From: Wagnerdoeblera sp046292685
GTDB lineage: Bacteria; Pseudomonadota; Alphaproteobacteria; Rhodobacterales; Rhodobacteraceae
Direction: 5' to 3'
Assembly (NCBI RefSeq): GCF_046292685.1
Contig: NZ_JBKBQM010000001.1
Location: forward strand, 86,718 to 150,717
Length of the DNA: 64,000 bases
Positions 7,948 to 16,312 of this stretch are shown here, in pieces (the first letter of the stretch is position 1; every line of letters starts with the position of its first letter). The translations under genes were made by a program, and so were the position numbers. The notes under the pieces were generated by a model, which was not told the DNA's origin, searched no databases, and saw only the letters and a list, made by a program, of their open reading frames with translations.

Positions 7948-8949
7948 TCAGTCCCCGGCCAGGGCAAGCGCGGTGTCGATGGGCAGCAGCACCACCATGC
8001 GCCCGCCATCCTTCACGCGGCCCGCCGCCTCGCCCGCGGCAGCGCCGGTGCCGTAGAAGATGTCGGCCCGCTGCGCGCCCTTGATGGCGGTGCCGGTATC
8101 CTGGGCCACCATCAGCCGGCGCAGGGGGTCGGGCCCGTCCTTTTCCACCCAGACCGGCGCGCCCAGCGGCACGAAGGCCGGATCCACCGCGACCGAGCGC
8201 AAGGCAGTGACGCTGCGGCCCATCGCGCCGATGGGGCCCTTGTCGGGGGGCAGGTCGGGCAGCTTGCGGAAGAACACGAAAGACGGGTTGTGCTGCAACA
8301 GGCGCTGGCCTTCGGCACCGTTGCGCCGCACCCAGGCCTTGATGCCTTGCGCCGACACGGCATGCGGCGCCATCGCCCCGCGCCGCACCAGTTCGGCGCC
8401 GACCGAACGGTAGGGGTGGTTGTTCTTGGCGGCAAAGCCCAGCCGGATCGTGCGGCCATCCTGCAGGCGGATGCGCCCCGACCCCTGCACCTGCAGGAAG
8501 AACACCTCGACCGGATCGTCGAGCCAGACCAGCTCCAGCCCCCGCCCGCGCAACAACCCGCGCTGCTCGATCGTGGCGCGGCTGTGCCAGAGGCCGGTGC
8601 CGTCGAACTCGGGCGGGCGGGCATAGACCGGCCAGGCAAAGCGGGGCGTGCGCACCGCCGAACCCTGCAACTCGGGCTCGTAATAGCCGGTGAACAGCGC
8701 CGGCGGCTCGCCCACGACCACGGGGCGGAAGAACATCTCGAAAAAGGCGCGGGCATCGGCCACTTCGGCCGACAGCGCGCACAGCGGCCCCCATTCGGGG
8801 CCGCGCAGCTGGTCGCAGGTGTCGCGCCAGACGGCCAGTGCGGCGGCGTGGTCATCCTCGGCCCAGCCCGGCAGGTCGTCGAAACGCAAGGGGCCGGCCC
8901 CGGCCGCGCCGGCCATCAGACCCAGCGCCAGGGCAAGCCCGCGCCACAT
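7948..8949 (-). CDS. mltA: Membrane-bound lytic murein transglycosylase A
   Basis: A 333-residue exported enzyme (signal peptide MWRGLALALGLMAGAAGAG) that cleaves peptidoglycan glycan strands to 1,6-anhydromuropeptides. Visible MltA hallmarks: FTGYYEPELQGS, FFLQVQGSGRI, GFAAKNNHPYRSVG and the catalytic-domain segment QDTGTAIKG followed by RADIFYG, which holds the essential aspartates. No lipobox cysteine is seen at the cleavage site, so it may be soluble periplasmic rather than lipid-anchored. It is one base from the Tim44-like gene and three from the Smr gene, in one leftward operon. Confidence 0.93.
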   Translation of the reverse strand: MWRGLALALGLMAGAAGAGPLRFDDLPGWAEDDHAAALAVWRDTCDQLRGPEWGPLCALSAEVADARAFFEMFFRPVVVGEPPALFTGYYEPELQGSAVRTPRFAWPVYARPPEFDGTGLWHSRATIEQRGLLRGRGLELVWLDDPVEVFFLQVQGSGRIRLQDGRTIRLGFAAKNNHPYRSVGAELVRRGAMAPHAVSAQGIKAWVRRNGAEGQRLLQHNPSFVFFRKLPDLPPDKGPIGAMGRSVTALRSVAVDPAFVPLGAPVWVEKDGPDPLRRLMVAQDTGTAIKGAQRADIFYGTGAAAGEAAGRVKDGGRMVVLLPIDTALALAGD

Positions 8950-8950
8950 G

Positions 8951-9613
8951 TCATTCGCCGGTGGCGACCAGTTGCCAGTTCGGGTCGTCGGCCCCCATGC
9001 GGCGGGCGAAGGTCCAGACGTCGCGCTGGCGCCGGATCTCGGTCGGGCTGCCCTCGACCACCTCGCCCATGCGGTTGCGGATCACACTGGTCAGCTCGCC
9101 CACGAACCGCACGGTCAGCTCGGCCTCGCGGGTGTCGCGGTCGAAGGTGGCATCCTGCAAGGTCATCTCGCGCAGGCCGACGAACTTGGCCTCGACGCTC
9201 AGACCCTCCCTCTCGCGCGCGTCCACCACGGCCTGAAAGCTTTCGTAGACCTCCTTGGACAGCAGCGGCACGATGTCGTCGAGCTTGCCTTGCTCGAACG
9301 CCATCAGGATCCATTCGTAGGCGCCGCGCGCCCCGCCCAGGAACTCGGTCACCGAAAAGCCCGGCTCGGCCAGCTTCATCGCCGCCAGCGCCTTGGCGGC
9401 AGGGCTGCCGTCGGGGACATGGTCGGTGATGTCGCGGTCCTGCCCGCCTTCGATCACCTCGAAGTCGCGCTTGCGGGCGGCCGGGGCGGGCCCTTCCAGC
9501 GGTTGCGCCGGGCGTTCGAAACCGTCGCGCGTGCCCAGCACGTTCTTCAGCTTGACGATCAGGAATACGGCGATCGCGGCCAGGACCAGCAGTTGGATCA
9601 GGGACGAGCTCAT
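8951..9613 (-). CDS. Tim44-domain (TimA-like) inner-membrane protein
   Basis: A 220-residue protein with a single N-terminal membrane helix (LIQLLVLAAIAVFLIVKL), a charged linker, and a Tim44-like C-terminal domain (AYEWILMAFEQGKLDDIVP, LLSKEVYESFQAVVDARE, ELTVRFVGELTSVIRNRMG). Alphaproteobacterial relatives of mitochondrial Tim44 are membrane-anchored and are associated with envelope protein complexes. First gene of the leftward mltA operon and divergent from fxsA; the 139-bp spacer contains a TTGACA element (9705-9710, minus strand) but no convincing -10 box. Confidence 0.88.
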   Translation of the reverse strand: MSSSLIQLLVLAAIAVFLIVKLKNVLGTRDGFERPAQPLEGPAPAARKRDFEVIEGGQDRDITDHVPDGSPAAKALAAMKLAEPGFSVTEFLGGARGAYEWILMAFEQGKLDDIVPLLSKEVYESFQAVVDAREREGLSVEAKFVGLREMTLQDATFDRDTREAELTVRFVGELTSVIRNRMGEVVEGSPTEIRRQRDVWTFARRMGADDPNWQLVATGE

Positions 9614-9752
9614 GGGGCCTCGGGGTCAGGGGCCTGCCGGTGCCGACAGGGCGCATGGGGGGTTGGTTCTGCGAACCGTTGTCACCTATGTATGTGCAGG
9701 GGGCTGTCAAGTCCACCTCAGCCGACCGACCCTTGCCCGAAAGGCGCTGCCC

Positions 9753-10265
9753 GTGCCGATCTTTCTTGCCCTGCTGCTGATCCCGCTGATCGAGATCGCG
9801 CTGTTCGTCACCATCGGCAGCCGCATCGGGCTGTGGCCCACGCTGGGGCTGGTGCTGCTGACGGCCACGCTGGGCACGCTGCTGGTGCGCCGCCAGGGGC
9901 TGGCCACGCTGCGCGAAGTGCAGCGGTCGCTGAACGGGCTGGCCGATCCGGCCGCGCCGCTGGCGCATGGCGCGATGATCCTGCTGGCGGGGTTTTTGCT
10001 GATCACCCCGGGGTTCTTCACCGACACGCTGGGGTTCCTGCTGCTGGTGCCGGCGGTGCGGGCGGCGCTGATGCGGCGGATCGCCGCGCGGGTGGTGGTG
10101 ATGGGCGCCGCGATGGGCGGCACCGCGGGCGGCTTTGCGCCCGGCCCGCGCTGGCCCGAGGCCCGCGACGACGTGATCGACGGCGAGGCCACCGAGATCG
10201 ACCCCGCCGCAAGGCCGCTGCCGCGCCAGCCGCCTTCGGGCTGGACCCGCCCGCCGCAAGGCTGA
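9753..10265 (+). CDS. fxsA: FxsA family membrane protein
   Basis: A 170-residue protein with the family's hydrophobic pattern: PIFLALLLIPLIEIALFVTIG, LVLLTATLGTLLVRRQG, and ILLAGFLLITPGFFTDTLGF, followed by a short hydrophilic tail. FxsA of E. coli sits in the inner membrane and relieves exclusion of phage T7 by the F plasmid protein PifA; its normal role is unclear. The GTG at 9753 is the only good start, preceded by AAAGG. Divergent from the Tim44-like gene. Confidence 0.88.
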   Translation: MPIFLALLLIPLIEIALFVTIGSRIGLWPTLGLVLLTATLGTLLVRRQGLATLREVQRSLNGLADPAAPLAHGAMILLAGFLLITPGFFTDTLGFLLLVPAVRAALMRRIAARVVVMGAAMGGTAGGFAPGPRWPEARDDVIDGEATEIDPAARPLPRQPPSGWTRPPQG

Positions 10266-10285
10266 CGCATCCCGGACCCCTGGTT

Positions 10286-10366
10286 CATTTTCTGTCCGGA
10301 AATATCCCACGGGGGGGCCGGTCGGCCTGCAGGGCCGACCGGCGCGGGGGGTGTGAAACCCCCCGC
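10286..10366. repeat. Dispersed intergenic repeat, longest copy with two hairpins
   Basis: Starts with the shared module CATTTTCTGTCC then AAATATCCC, followed by two perfect inverted repeats: GCCGGTCGGCC/GGCCGACCGGC (10317-10343) and GCGGGGGG/CCCCCCGC (10344-10366). It sits between fxsA and ffh. The first hairpin is unique to this copy; the flanking module and last hairpin recur elsewhere in the window. Confidence 0.65.
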
Positions 10367-10393
10367 TTGCGCCGCCGGCCGCGGGGGCACGGC

Positions 10394-10422
10394 TTGACTT
10401 CGGCGCCGCCGCGGCGTATCGG
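10394..10422 (+). promoter_or_regulatory. Predicted promoter of the ffh-rpsP operon
   Basis: TTGACT (10394-10399), 17-bp spacer, TATCGG (10417-10422). It lies about 130 bases upstream of ffh and just after the repeat element, which would insulate it from fxsA transcription. Confidence 0.5.
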
Positions 10423-10553
10423 CGGTGCAATCCCGGAATGGCCGTGCCCTTCCGGTCCCTTGGCGCATGCCGGGATCGCCATCCACCAGCGCGTTGCGCC
10501 CGTGGGTGTCGCTGCCCATTGCGCCGCCCGTTTCGTGCCCGATGGAGGCCCCG

Positions 10554-12068
10554 ATGTTCGAGAACCTGTCCGAACGCCTTGGCAGCGTCTTCGACCGCCT
10601 GTCCAAGCAGGGGGCCTTGTCCGAAAACGACGTGGCAACCGCGCTGCGCGAGGTGCGCACCGCGCTGCTGGAGGCCGACGTGTCGCTGCCGGTGGCGCGC
10701 GATTTCGTCAAGGCGGTGCAGAAAAAGGCGACGGGACAAGCGGTTACCAAATCGGTGACCCCCGGCCAGCAGGTCATCAAGATCGTCCATGACGAACTGG
10801 TGGCCATGCTTTCGGGCGACGGCCCGGCCGAACGGCTGAAGATCGACAACCCCCCCGCGCCGATCCTGATGGTGGGTCTGCAAGGCTCGGGCAAGACCAC
10901 CACCTCGGGCAAGCTCGCGCGCCGGCTGAAGGAGCGCGAAGGCAAGAAGGTGCTGCTCGCCTCGCTCGACACGCAGCGCCCGGCGGCGATGGAACAGTTG
11001 CAGATCCTCGCAGCACAGGTCGGGGTGGATTTCCTGCCGATCGTCAAAGGCGAATCGGCGGTGCAGATCGCGCGGCGCGCCAGGCAGGCGGCCACGCTGG
11101 GCGGCTATGACGTCTATATCCTCGACACCGCGGGGCGGCTGCAGATCGACATCGCGCTGATGGAGGAGGTCGCGCAGGTGCGCGATGCCGTGGCCCCGCG
11201 CGAGACGCTGCTGGTCGTCGATGGTCTGACGGGCCAGGTCGCGGTGGAGGTGGCGCAGGAATTCGACGCCAAGGTCGGCATCACCGGCGTGGTGCTGACC
11301 CGGATGGATGGCGACGGCCGCGGCGGTGCGGCGCTGAGCATGCGCGCCGTCACCGGCAAGCCGATCCGCTTTGTCGGCCTGGGCGAGAAATCCGACGCGC
11401 TGGAGGCTTTCGACGCCGAGCGCGTGGCGGGCCGCATCCTCGGGATGGGCGATATCGTCGCGCTGGTGGAAAAGGCGCGCGAGACCTTCGAGGCCGAACA
11501 GGCCGAACGCATGGCCAGGCGCTTTGCCAAGGGTCTGTTCAACCTGAACGACATGAAGCTGCAGCTGGAACAGATGCTGAAGATGGGCGGCATGCAAAGC
11601 CTGATGGGCATGATGCCGGGCATGGGCAAGGCGGCGAAGGCGGCCGAGGAGGCGGGCTTCGACGACCGCATGCTGCGCCGGCAGATCGCGCTGATCCAGT
11701 CGATGACCAAAAAGGAACGCGCCAACCCCGACCTGCTGAATGCCAGCCGGAAGAAACGCATCGCCGCCGGCGCCGGGCTGGATGTGGCCGACCTGAACCG
11801 CCTGCTGAAGATGCACCGCCAGATGGCGGACATGATGAAGAAGATGGGCAAGGGCGGCATGGTCAAGGCCGCCATCAAGCAGATGATGGGCAAGGGCGGC
11901 ATGCCCGACCCCGGCAAGATGACCCCCGACCAGCTGGCCGAACTGGGCCGCGGCATGAGCGAGGGGATGAAGCTGCCGGGTCTGGGCGGCGGCGGCCTGG
12001 GCGGGGGTCTGGGCGGACTGAAGCTGCCGGGCGGGCTGTCGGGCCTTGGCCTCGGGCGCAAGAAATGA
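10554..12068 (+). CDS. ffh: Signal recognition particle GTPase Ffh
   Basis: A 504-residue SRP54 protein that, with 4.5S RNA, targets nascent inner-membrane proteins to FtsY. Domains: N helical bundle (1-90), G domain with P-loop GLQGSGKTTT (near 107), RPAAMEQL, DTAGR and TRMDGDGRGGAAL, then the Met-rich M domain (about 300-435: MLKMGGMQSLMGMMPGMGK). The tail is an unusual Gly/Leu/Lys-rich stretch (about 475-504). The ATG at 10554 follows GGAGG; an ATG at 10542 is less well placed. Its stop overlaps the next gene by ATGA. No 4.5S RNA gene was seen nearby. Confidence 0.97.
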   Translation: MFENLSERLGSVFDRLSKQGALSENDVATALREVRTALLEADVSLPVARDFVKAVQKKATGQAVTKSVTPGQQVIKIVHDELVAMLSGDGPAERLKIDNPPAPILMVGLQGSGKTTTSGKLARRLKEREGKKVLLASLDTQRPAAMEQLQILAAQVGVDFLPIVKGESAVQIARRARQAATLGGYDVYILDTAGRLQIDIALMEEVAQVRDAVAPRETLLVVDGLTGQVAVEVAQEFDAKVGITGVVLTRMDGDGRGGAALSMRAVTGKPIRFVGLGEKSDALEAFDAERVAGRILGMGDIVALVEKARETFEAEQAERMARRFAKGLFNLNDMKLQLEQMLKMGGMQSLMGMMPGMGKAAKAAEEAGFDDRMLRRQIALIQSMTKKERANPDLLNASRKKRIAAGAGLDVADLNRLLKMHRQMADMMKKMGKGGMVKAAIKQMMGKGGMPDPGKMTPDQLAELGRGMSEGMKLPGLGGGGLGGGLGGLKLPGGLSGLGLGRKK

Positions 12069-12634
12069 ACGCAGGCACGCATCCGCGGCTGGTCGGCACC
12101 CCGGTTCCGGAAACCGAACGGCTGCGGCTGCGCGCGCCGGTGGCCGCGGATTTCGAGCCCTATGCGGCCTTTGCGGCCTCGTCCCGGGCGGCCTTCGTGG
12201 GCGGCGGGGTGGGGCGCAACCTGGCCTGGCGGGGGTTCTGCCACCTGACCGGGCACTGGGTGCATCGCGACTACGGGGTGTTCGTGTTCTGCGACAAGGC
12301 CACCGATGCGCCGCTGGGCACCACGGGGCCGTTCTACCCCGAAGGCTGGCCCGAACCGGAAATCGCCTGGAGCGTCTGGCACCCGGGCGCCGAAGGCAAG
12401 GGCCTGGCGCACGAGGCGGCGCGCGCGGCGCGGGCCTGGGCTTATGACGTTCTGGGCTGGACCACGGCGATCAGCCTGATCGACCCGCACAACACCCGCA
12501 GCGCCGCGCTGGCGCGGCGGATGGGCTGCGTGCGGGACGGAACCTTTGTTCACGAACAATACGGCGCCACCGACATCTGGCGCCACCCCGCGGCCGCGGC
12601 CCTGGCCGACGGCGGAATGGAGGCTTGCGCATGA
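12065..12634 (+). CDS. GNAT family N-acetyltransferase (RimJ/RimL-like)
   Basis: A 189-residue acetyltransferase of the RimJ/RimL subgroup: PETERLRLRAPVAADFEPYA at the N-terminus, IAWSVWHPGAEGKGLAHEAA (acetyl-CoA binding) and SLIDPHNTRSAALARRMGC near the C-terminus. Such enzymes acetylate protein N-termini or small molecules; the target is unknown. It overlaps ffh by ATGA and the chorismate mutase by ATGA, so translation of the three genes is coupled. Its position inside the SRP/ribosomal operon suggests, without proving, a ribosome- or protein-related substrate. Confidence 0.85.
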   Translation: MNAGTHPRLVGTPVPETERLRLRAPVAADFEPYAAFAASSRAAFVGGGVGRNLAWRGFCHLTGHWVHRDYGVFVFCDKATDAPLGTTGPFYPEGWPEPEIAWSVWHPGAEGKGLAHEAARAARAWAYDVLGWTTAISLIDPHNTRSAALARRMGCVRDGTFVHEQYGATDIWRHPAAAALADGGMEACA

Positions 12635-12945
12635 CCCCGGACACCCCGACGACCGACGCCTCCATCCGCGCCGCCGCCCTGCTGCGCGAGCATCGCGCCA
12701 GCATCGACCGTCTGGATGCCATCCTGGTCTATACGCTGGCCGAGCGGTTCAAGCACACCCAGGCCGTGGGCCGGCTGAAGGCCGAGCACGCCTTGCCCCC
12801 CAGCGACCCCGCGCGCGAGGCGCGGCAGATCGAACGTCTGGAGCGGCTTTCGCAGGAAGCCGACCTGGACCCCGAATTCGCCCGGAAGTTCCTGGCGTTC
12901 ATCATCTCGGAAGTCATCCGGCATCACGAGAAACTGCAGAAGTAA
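12631..12945 (+). CDS. Chorismate mutase, AroQ-type, monofunctional
   Basis: A 104-residue all-helical protein. The first helix EHRASIDRLDAILVYTLAERF with its Arg and Asp residues and the following VGRLKAEH and ARQIERLERLS match AroQ-class mutases that isomerise chorismate to prephenate for Phe/Tyr synthesis. It has no fused prephenate dehydratase or DAHP synthase domain. The ATG at 12631 overlaps the GNAT stop; a TTG two codons upstream is possible but unnecessary. It sits 40 bp before rpsP, an arrangement recurrent in Rhodobacteraceae. Confidence 0.88.
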   Translation: MTPDTPTTDASIRAAALLREHRASIDRLDAILVYTLAERFKHTQAVGRLKAEHALPPSDPAREARQIERLERLSQEADLDPEFARKFLAFIISEVIRHHEKLQK

Positions 12946-12984
12946 GCCGGAGTTCCGGCCCCTGAAAACCCAAGGAGAAGACCC

Positions 12985-13332
12985 ATGTCCATGAAGATCC
13001 GTCTGGCCCGCGGCGGCAGCAAGAAGCGCCCGCACTATGCCATCGTCGCCGCCGACAGCCGCATGCCGCGCGACGGCCGTTTCCTGGAAAAGCTGGGGGT
13101 CTATGACCCGCTGCTGGCCAAGGACAACGAGAACCGCGTCAAGATGGACGTCGAGCGCGTGCAGCACTGGCTGAACCTCGGCGCCCAGCCGACCGACCGC
13201 GTCGCGCGGTTCCTGGAAGCCGCCGGCCTGCGCGCCAAGACCGAGCGCAACAACCCCAAGGCCGCCGTGCCGGGCAAGAAGGCCCAGGCCCGCGCTGCCG
13301 AAAAGGCCAAGAAGGCCGCCGCCGCGGAATGA
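12985..13332 (+). CDS. rpsP: Ribosomal protein S16
   Basis: A 115-residue S16 with the family start MKIRLARGGSKKRPHYAIV, the DSRMPRDGRFLEKLGVYDP segment and the WLNLGAQPTDRVARFL helix. The last 30 residues form an Ala/Lys-rich tail (KKAQARAAEKAKKAAAAE) typical of alphaproteobacterial S16. S16 is an assembly protein of the 30S 5' domain. AAGGAGAAG precedes the start. It precedes rimM, as in most Proteobacteria. Confidence 0.97.
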   Translation: MSMKIRLARGGSKKRPHYAIVAADSRMPRDGRFLEKLGVYDPLLAKDNENRVKMDVERVQHWLNLGAQPTDRVARFLEAAGLRAKTERNNPKAAVPGKKAQARAAEKAKKAAAAE

Positions 13333-13393
13333 TCCGCCGCAGGCCCGCCCGGCACCGGGCGGGCCGTTTCCCCTTGCGCCCCGGAATCGGACC

Positions 13394-13894
13394 ATGACCG
13401 AACGTGTCTGCGTCGGCGCCATTGCGGGCGCCTTCGGCGTGAAAGGCGAGGTGCGGCTGAAAAGCTTTACCGCCGACCCCACCGCCATCGCCGGCTATGC
13501 GCCGCTGTTCACCGAAGACGGCAAACGCAGCTTCGGCGTCACGCTGACCGGCGTGATTCCGAACGGGCTTTCGGCCCGGCTGACGGGCGTGCGCAGCCGC
13601 GAGGAGGCCGAGGCGCTGAAAGGCACGCAGCTGTTTGCCGACCGCGCCCGCCTGCCTGCGCTGGAGGACGACGAATTCTATCATGCCGACCTGATCGGCC
13701 TGAGCGTGCGCGACGCCGGCGGCACCGAGCTGGGCCGCGTGGTGTCGGTGCAGAACCACGGCGCCGGCGACATGATCGAGGTGATGGGGCCGGGCATGAA
13801 GCAATCGCTGATGCTGCCCTTTACCCGCGCCGTCGTGCCGACGGTGGATCTTGCCGGGCGCCGCCTGGTGGTGGACCTGCCCGAGGAAATCTGA
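13394..13894 (+). CDS. rimM: 16S rRNA processing protein RimM
   Basis: A 166-residue RimM with the N-terminal barrel (VCVGAIAGAFGVKGEVRLKSF), the conserved domain junction EDDEFYHADLIGLSV and the C-terminal PRC barrel (GDMIEVMGPGMKQSLMLPFT). It assists maturation of the 30S head together with S19/S13. In most genomes trmD follows directly; here dinB faces it from the opposite strand and trmD-rplS lies 14 kb away. It is likely the last gene of the ffh operon. Confidence 0.96.
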   Translation: MTERVCVGAIAGAFGVKGEVRLKSFTADPTAIAGYAPLFTEDGKRSFGVTLTGVIPNGLSARLTGVRSREEAEALKGTQLFADRARLPALEDDEFYHADLIGLSVRDAGGTELGRVVSVQNHGAGDMIEVMGPGMKQSLMLPFTRAVVPTVDLAGRRLVVDLPEEI

Positions 13895-13948
13895 GCCCCT
13901 GCCCTGCCCCGACCGGCGCCGCAGCCTGCGCGCCAAAGGCAGCAGGGA

Positions 13949-15205
13949 TCAGCGCAGCGCGCGGCCCTTGATGATGGCGTCGGCGCCGAAGCGGGCGCGG
14001 ATGCGGTCGGCCGCGCGTTCGGCGGCGGCGCGCTTGCCGGCGCCGGGGTCCAGCAGGTCGCCCGCCGGGTCGTGCCCGCTGGCCGGCGACAGGTCGGAAA
14101 GCCCCACCCCGATCAGCCGGAATGGCGCCTGCGGCTGTGCGGCCGCCAGCAGGGGTTCGGCCGCGCGCCAGATCGCATCGGCCAGTTGCGCCGGTTCGGC
14201 CAGCGCGCGGCGGCGGGTCAGGATGCGGTGGTCGGCCTGCTTGAGCTTGAGCGTGACGGTGCGGCCTTGCAGCCCGCGGGCCTTGGCGCGGTCGGCCACC
14301 TGTTCGGCCAGCCGCCACAGGTGGCCTTGCAGCAGGTCGGCATCCGACAGGTCGGCGTCGAAGGTGGTTTCGCGGGAAATCGACTTGGGCTGATCGTGCG
14401 GGGAAACCGGGCGGTCGTCCTGCCCGCGCGCCAGATGCCAAAGCCGCGCGCCCGAGGCGCCGAAGCGGGCGGCGAGGTCGGCCTTGTCCCAGGCGCGCAG
14501 GTCGGCCAGGCGGCGGATGCCGGCGCGTTCCAGCGCCTCTTGCGTGGCCAGGCCCACCCCCCACAGAAAGCGCACCGGCTTGTCGGCCAGAAAGGCCTCG
14601 GTCCCGGCGCGGCCGATCACCGAAAAGCCGCGCGGCTTGTCGAGGTCGGAGGCGATCTTGGCCAGGAACTTGTTGTGCGACAGCCCGACCGACAGCGAAA
14701 TCCCCAGATCGGTTTCCACCCCGCGCGCCAGCCGCGCCAGCAGCACCGCCGGCGGTGCCCCGTGCAGCCGCTGCGTGCCCGTCAGGTCGAGGAACGCCTC
14801 GTCGAGGCTGAGGGGTTCCACCGCCGGGGTCAGCGCCTGCATCCGGTCGCGGATGGCGCGGCTGACCTCGGCATAAAGCGCCATGCGCGGCTTGACGACC
14901 ACGGCCTGCGGGCAGCGGCGCAGCGCCTCGAACATCGGCATGGCGGAGCGCACGCCGTGGATGCGCGCGATGTAGCAGCAGGTGGAGACCACACCGCGCG
15001 TGCCGCCGCCGACGATCACCGGCTGGTCGCGCAAGGCGGGGTTTTCGCGCTTTTCCACGCTGGCATAGAAGGCGTCGCAATCGACATGGGCGATGGCCAG
15101 GTCGAACAGCTCGGCATCGGCCAGCACCCGCGGGCTGCGGCACGACGGGCAGCGCGGCGCCGGCGCGGCAAGGGGGGCAAGACAATCGCGGCAGAAGGCG
15201 GGCAT
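13949..15205 (-). CDS. dinB: DNA polymerase IV with N-terminal zinc ribbon
   Basis: A 418-residue Y-family polymerase for lesion bypass. Residues 5-22 form a CxxC...CxxC ribbon (Cys5, Cys8, Cys19, Cys22) not present in E. coli DinB. Then come the palm motifs HVDCDAFYASVEK and LSLDEAFLDLTG (the catalytic Asp/Glu), the fingers, the HhH segment VGLATQEALERAGI and the little-finger domain. The start at 15205 places the ribbon at the N-terminus; an upstream ATG at 15244 is possible. No beta-clamp motif is obvious at the C-terminus. It converges on rimM; no LexA-type operator was found by eye. Confidence 0.9.
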   Translation of the reverse strand: MPAFCRDCLAPLAAPAPRCPSCRSPRVLADAELFDLAIAHVDCDAFYASVEKRENPALRDQPVIVGGGTRGVVSTCCYIARIHGVRSAMPMFEALRRCPQAVVVKPRMALYAEVSRAIRDRMQALTPAVEPLSLDEAFLDLTGTQRLHGAPPAVLLARLARGVETDLGISLSVGLSHNKFLAKIASDLDKPRGFSVIGRAGTEAFLADKPVRFLWGVGLATQEALERAGIRRLADLRAWDKADLAARFGASGARLWHLARGQDDRPVSPHDQPKSISRETTFDADLSDADLLQGHLWRLAEQVADRAKARGLQGRTVTLKLKQADHRILTRRRALAEPAQLADAIWRAAEPLLAAAQPQAPFRLIGVGLSDLSPASGHDPAGDLLDPGAGKRAAAERAADRIRARFGADAIIKGRALR

Positions 15206-15309
15206 GATGGGCACAGGATGCGCCTTTGGCCCGCCGCGGTCCACGGGGGGCGCGCCGGGGCGAGGGGAAATTCGAAAGGCCCGGGCATTGCTGCCCGGGC
15301 CCTTGGAAG

Positions 15310-15386
15310 TGGTGAGCCCGATAGGACTCGAACCTATGACCTACTGATTAAAAGTCAGCCGCTCTAACCAACTGAGCTACGGGCCC
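15310..15386 (-). tRNA. tRNA-Lys (anticodon TTT)
   Basis: The complement folds as a 77-nt cloverleaf: acceptor GGGCCCG/CGGGCTC, D-arm AGCTCAGTTGG, anticodon stem CTGA with loop CTTTTAA giving TTT, and T-arm with GGTTCGAGTCC. The 3' CCA is encoded. A strong promoter lies 13 bases upstream. Confidence 0.95.
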
Positions 15387-15398
15387 TCACCGAGGCGC

Positions 15399-15427
15399 TT
15401 CCTATGCGGAGTGCGCCGGGGGGTCAA
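15399..15427 (-). promoter_or_regulatory. Predicted promoter of tRNA-Lys
   Basis: On the minus strand: TTGACC (15427-15422), 17-bp spacer, TAGGAA (15404-15399). Its distance puts transcription start near the tRNA 5' end, leaving a leader of only a few bases. Confidence 0.6.
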
Positions 15428-15457
15428 GGGCCTGCCTTGGAAAAATGCACCGGGCAC

Positions 15458-15486
15458 TGGCGAAAAAATCCGGGCAGGCGTATATG
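15458..15486 (+). promoter_or_regulatory. Candidate dapF promoter giving a leaderless or near-leaderless mRNA
   Basis: TGGCGA (15458-15463), 17-bp spacer, TATATG (15481-15486). The expected start of transcription (about 15493) coincides with the dapF ATG at 15494, and no Shine-Dalgarno sequence is visible before that ATG. Confidence 0.4.
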
Positions 15487-15493
15487 CCCCGGC

Positions 15494-16312
15494 ATGGAAA
15501 CGCATGCCGCCGCAGAGCCTGTCCGGTTTCTCAAGATGCACGGGCTGGGCAACGATTTCGTCGTGATCGACCGCCGCAAGGGCGGGGCGCCGGTGACGGC
15601 GGCGCTGGCGCGTGCGCTGGGCGACCGGCACCGGGGTGTGGGATTCGATCAGCTGGCCGAGGTGGTGGCCGATGATGCCGCCGATGCGGGGCTGGTGTTC
15701 TGGAACGCCGATGGCAGCCAGGCGGGCGCCTGCGGCAACGCCACGCGCTGCGTCGCGCGGCTGCTGATGGACGAAACCGGCAAGGCCGAGGTCACCATCC
15801 GCACCGTGCGCGGGGTGTTGCGCGCGGTGGATGCAGGCGGCGGGCTGACGGCGGTGAACATGGGCCCGCCCTTGCTGGAGGCGCCTGCGATCCCGCTGGC
15901 CCCCGGCGCCGACCCTGCACACCTGCCCTTGCCGGGCGATCCCATCGCGGTGGGCATGGGCAACCCGCATTGCGTGCTGTTCGTGGCGGATGCCGAATCG
16001 GTGGACGTGGCCCGCGAGGGCGCCGCACTGGAACGCCACCCGCTGTTCCCCGAAGGCACGAATGTGGAATTCGCCAGCCTGACCGCCCCCGACCGGCTGC
16101 GGATGCGGGTGTGGGAACGCGGCACGGGCATCACGCTGGCCTGCGGGTCGGGCACCTGCGCCACGGCGGTGGCCGCGCATCTGCGCGGGCTGACGGGGCG
16201 GCGCGTGACCGTGGATGTCGATGGCGGCACGCTGGACATCGACTGGCGCGACGATGGGGTCTGGATGACCGGGCCCACCGCGCTGGTGTTCCGGGGCGAG
16301 CTGGCGGCATGA
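15494..16312 (+). CDS. dapF: Diaminopimelate epimerase
   Basis: A 272-residue enzyme converting LL- to meso-diaminopimelate for lysine and peptidoglycan. Start motif FLKMHGLGNDFVVID and both catalytic cysteines are present: the first in GACGNATRCVAR and the second in ACGSGTCATAVAA. Length is normal. The ATG at 15494 has no visible ribosome-binding site but a -10 box sits immediately upstream. The stop overlaps the start of mtaB (ATGA). Confidence 0.96.
   Translation: METHAAAEPVRFLKMHGLGNDFVVIDRRKGGAPVTAALARALGDRHRGVGFDQLAEVVADDAADAGLVFWNADGSQAGACGNATRCVARLLMDETGKAEVTIRTVRGVLRAVDAGGGLTAVNMGPPLLEAPAIPLAPGADPAHLPLPGDPIAVGMGNPHCVLFVADAESVDVAREGAALERHPLFPEGTNVEFASLTAPDRLRMRVWERGTGITLACGSGTCATAVAAHLRGLTGRRVTVDVDGGTLDIDWRDDGVWMTGPTALVFRGELAA

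Noticed and set aside
9661..9752. A clear promoter for the Tim44/mltA operon
   Set aside because: A TTGACA is present on the minus strand (9710-9705), but no acceptable -10 lies 16-18 bases away.
10394..10553. A 4.5S RNA gene upstream of ffh
   Set aside because: The conserved GGUCCGGAAGGAAGCAGCC-type apical loop is absent; only a promoter-like element is present.
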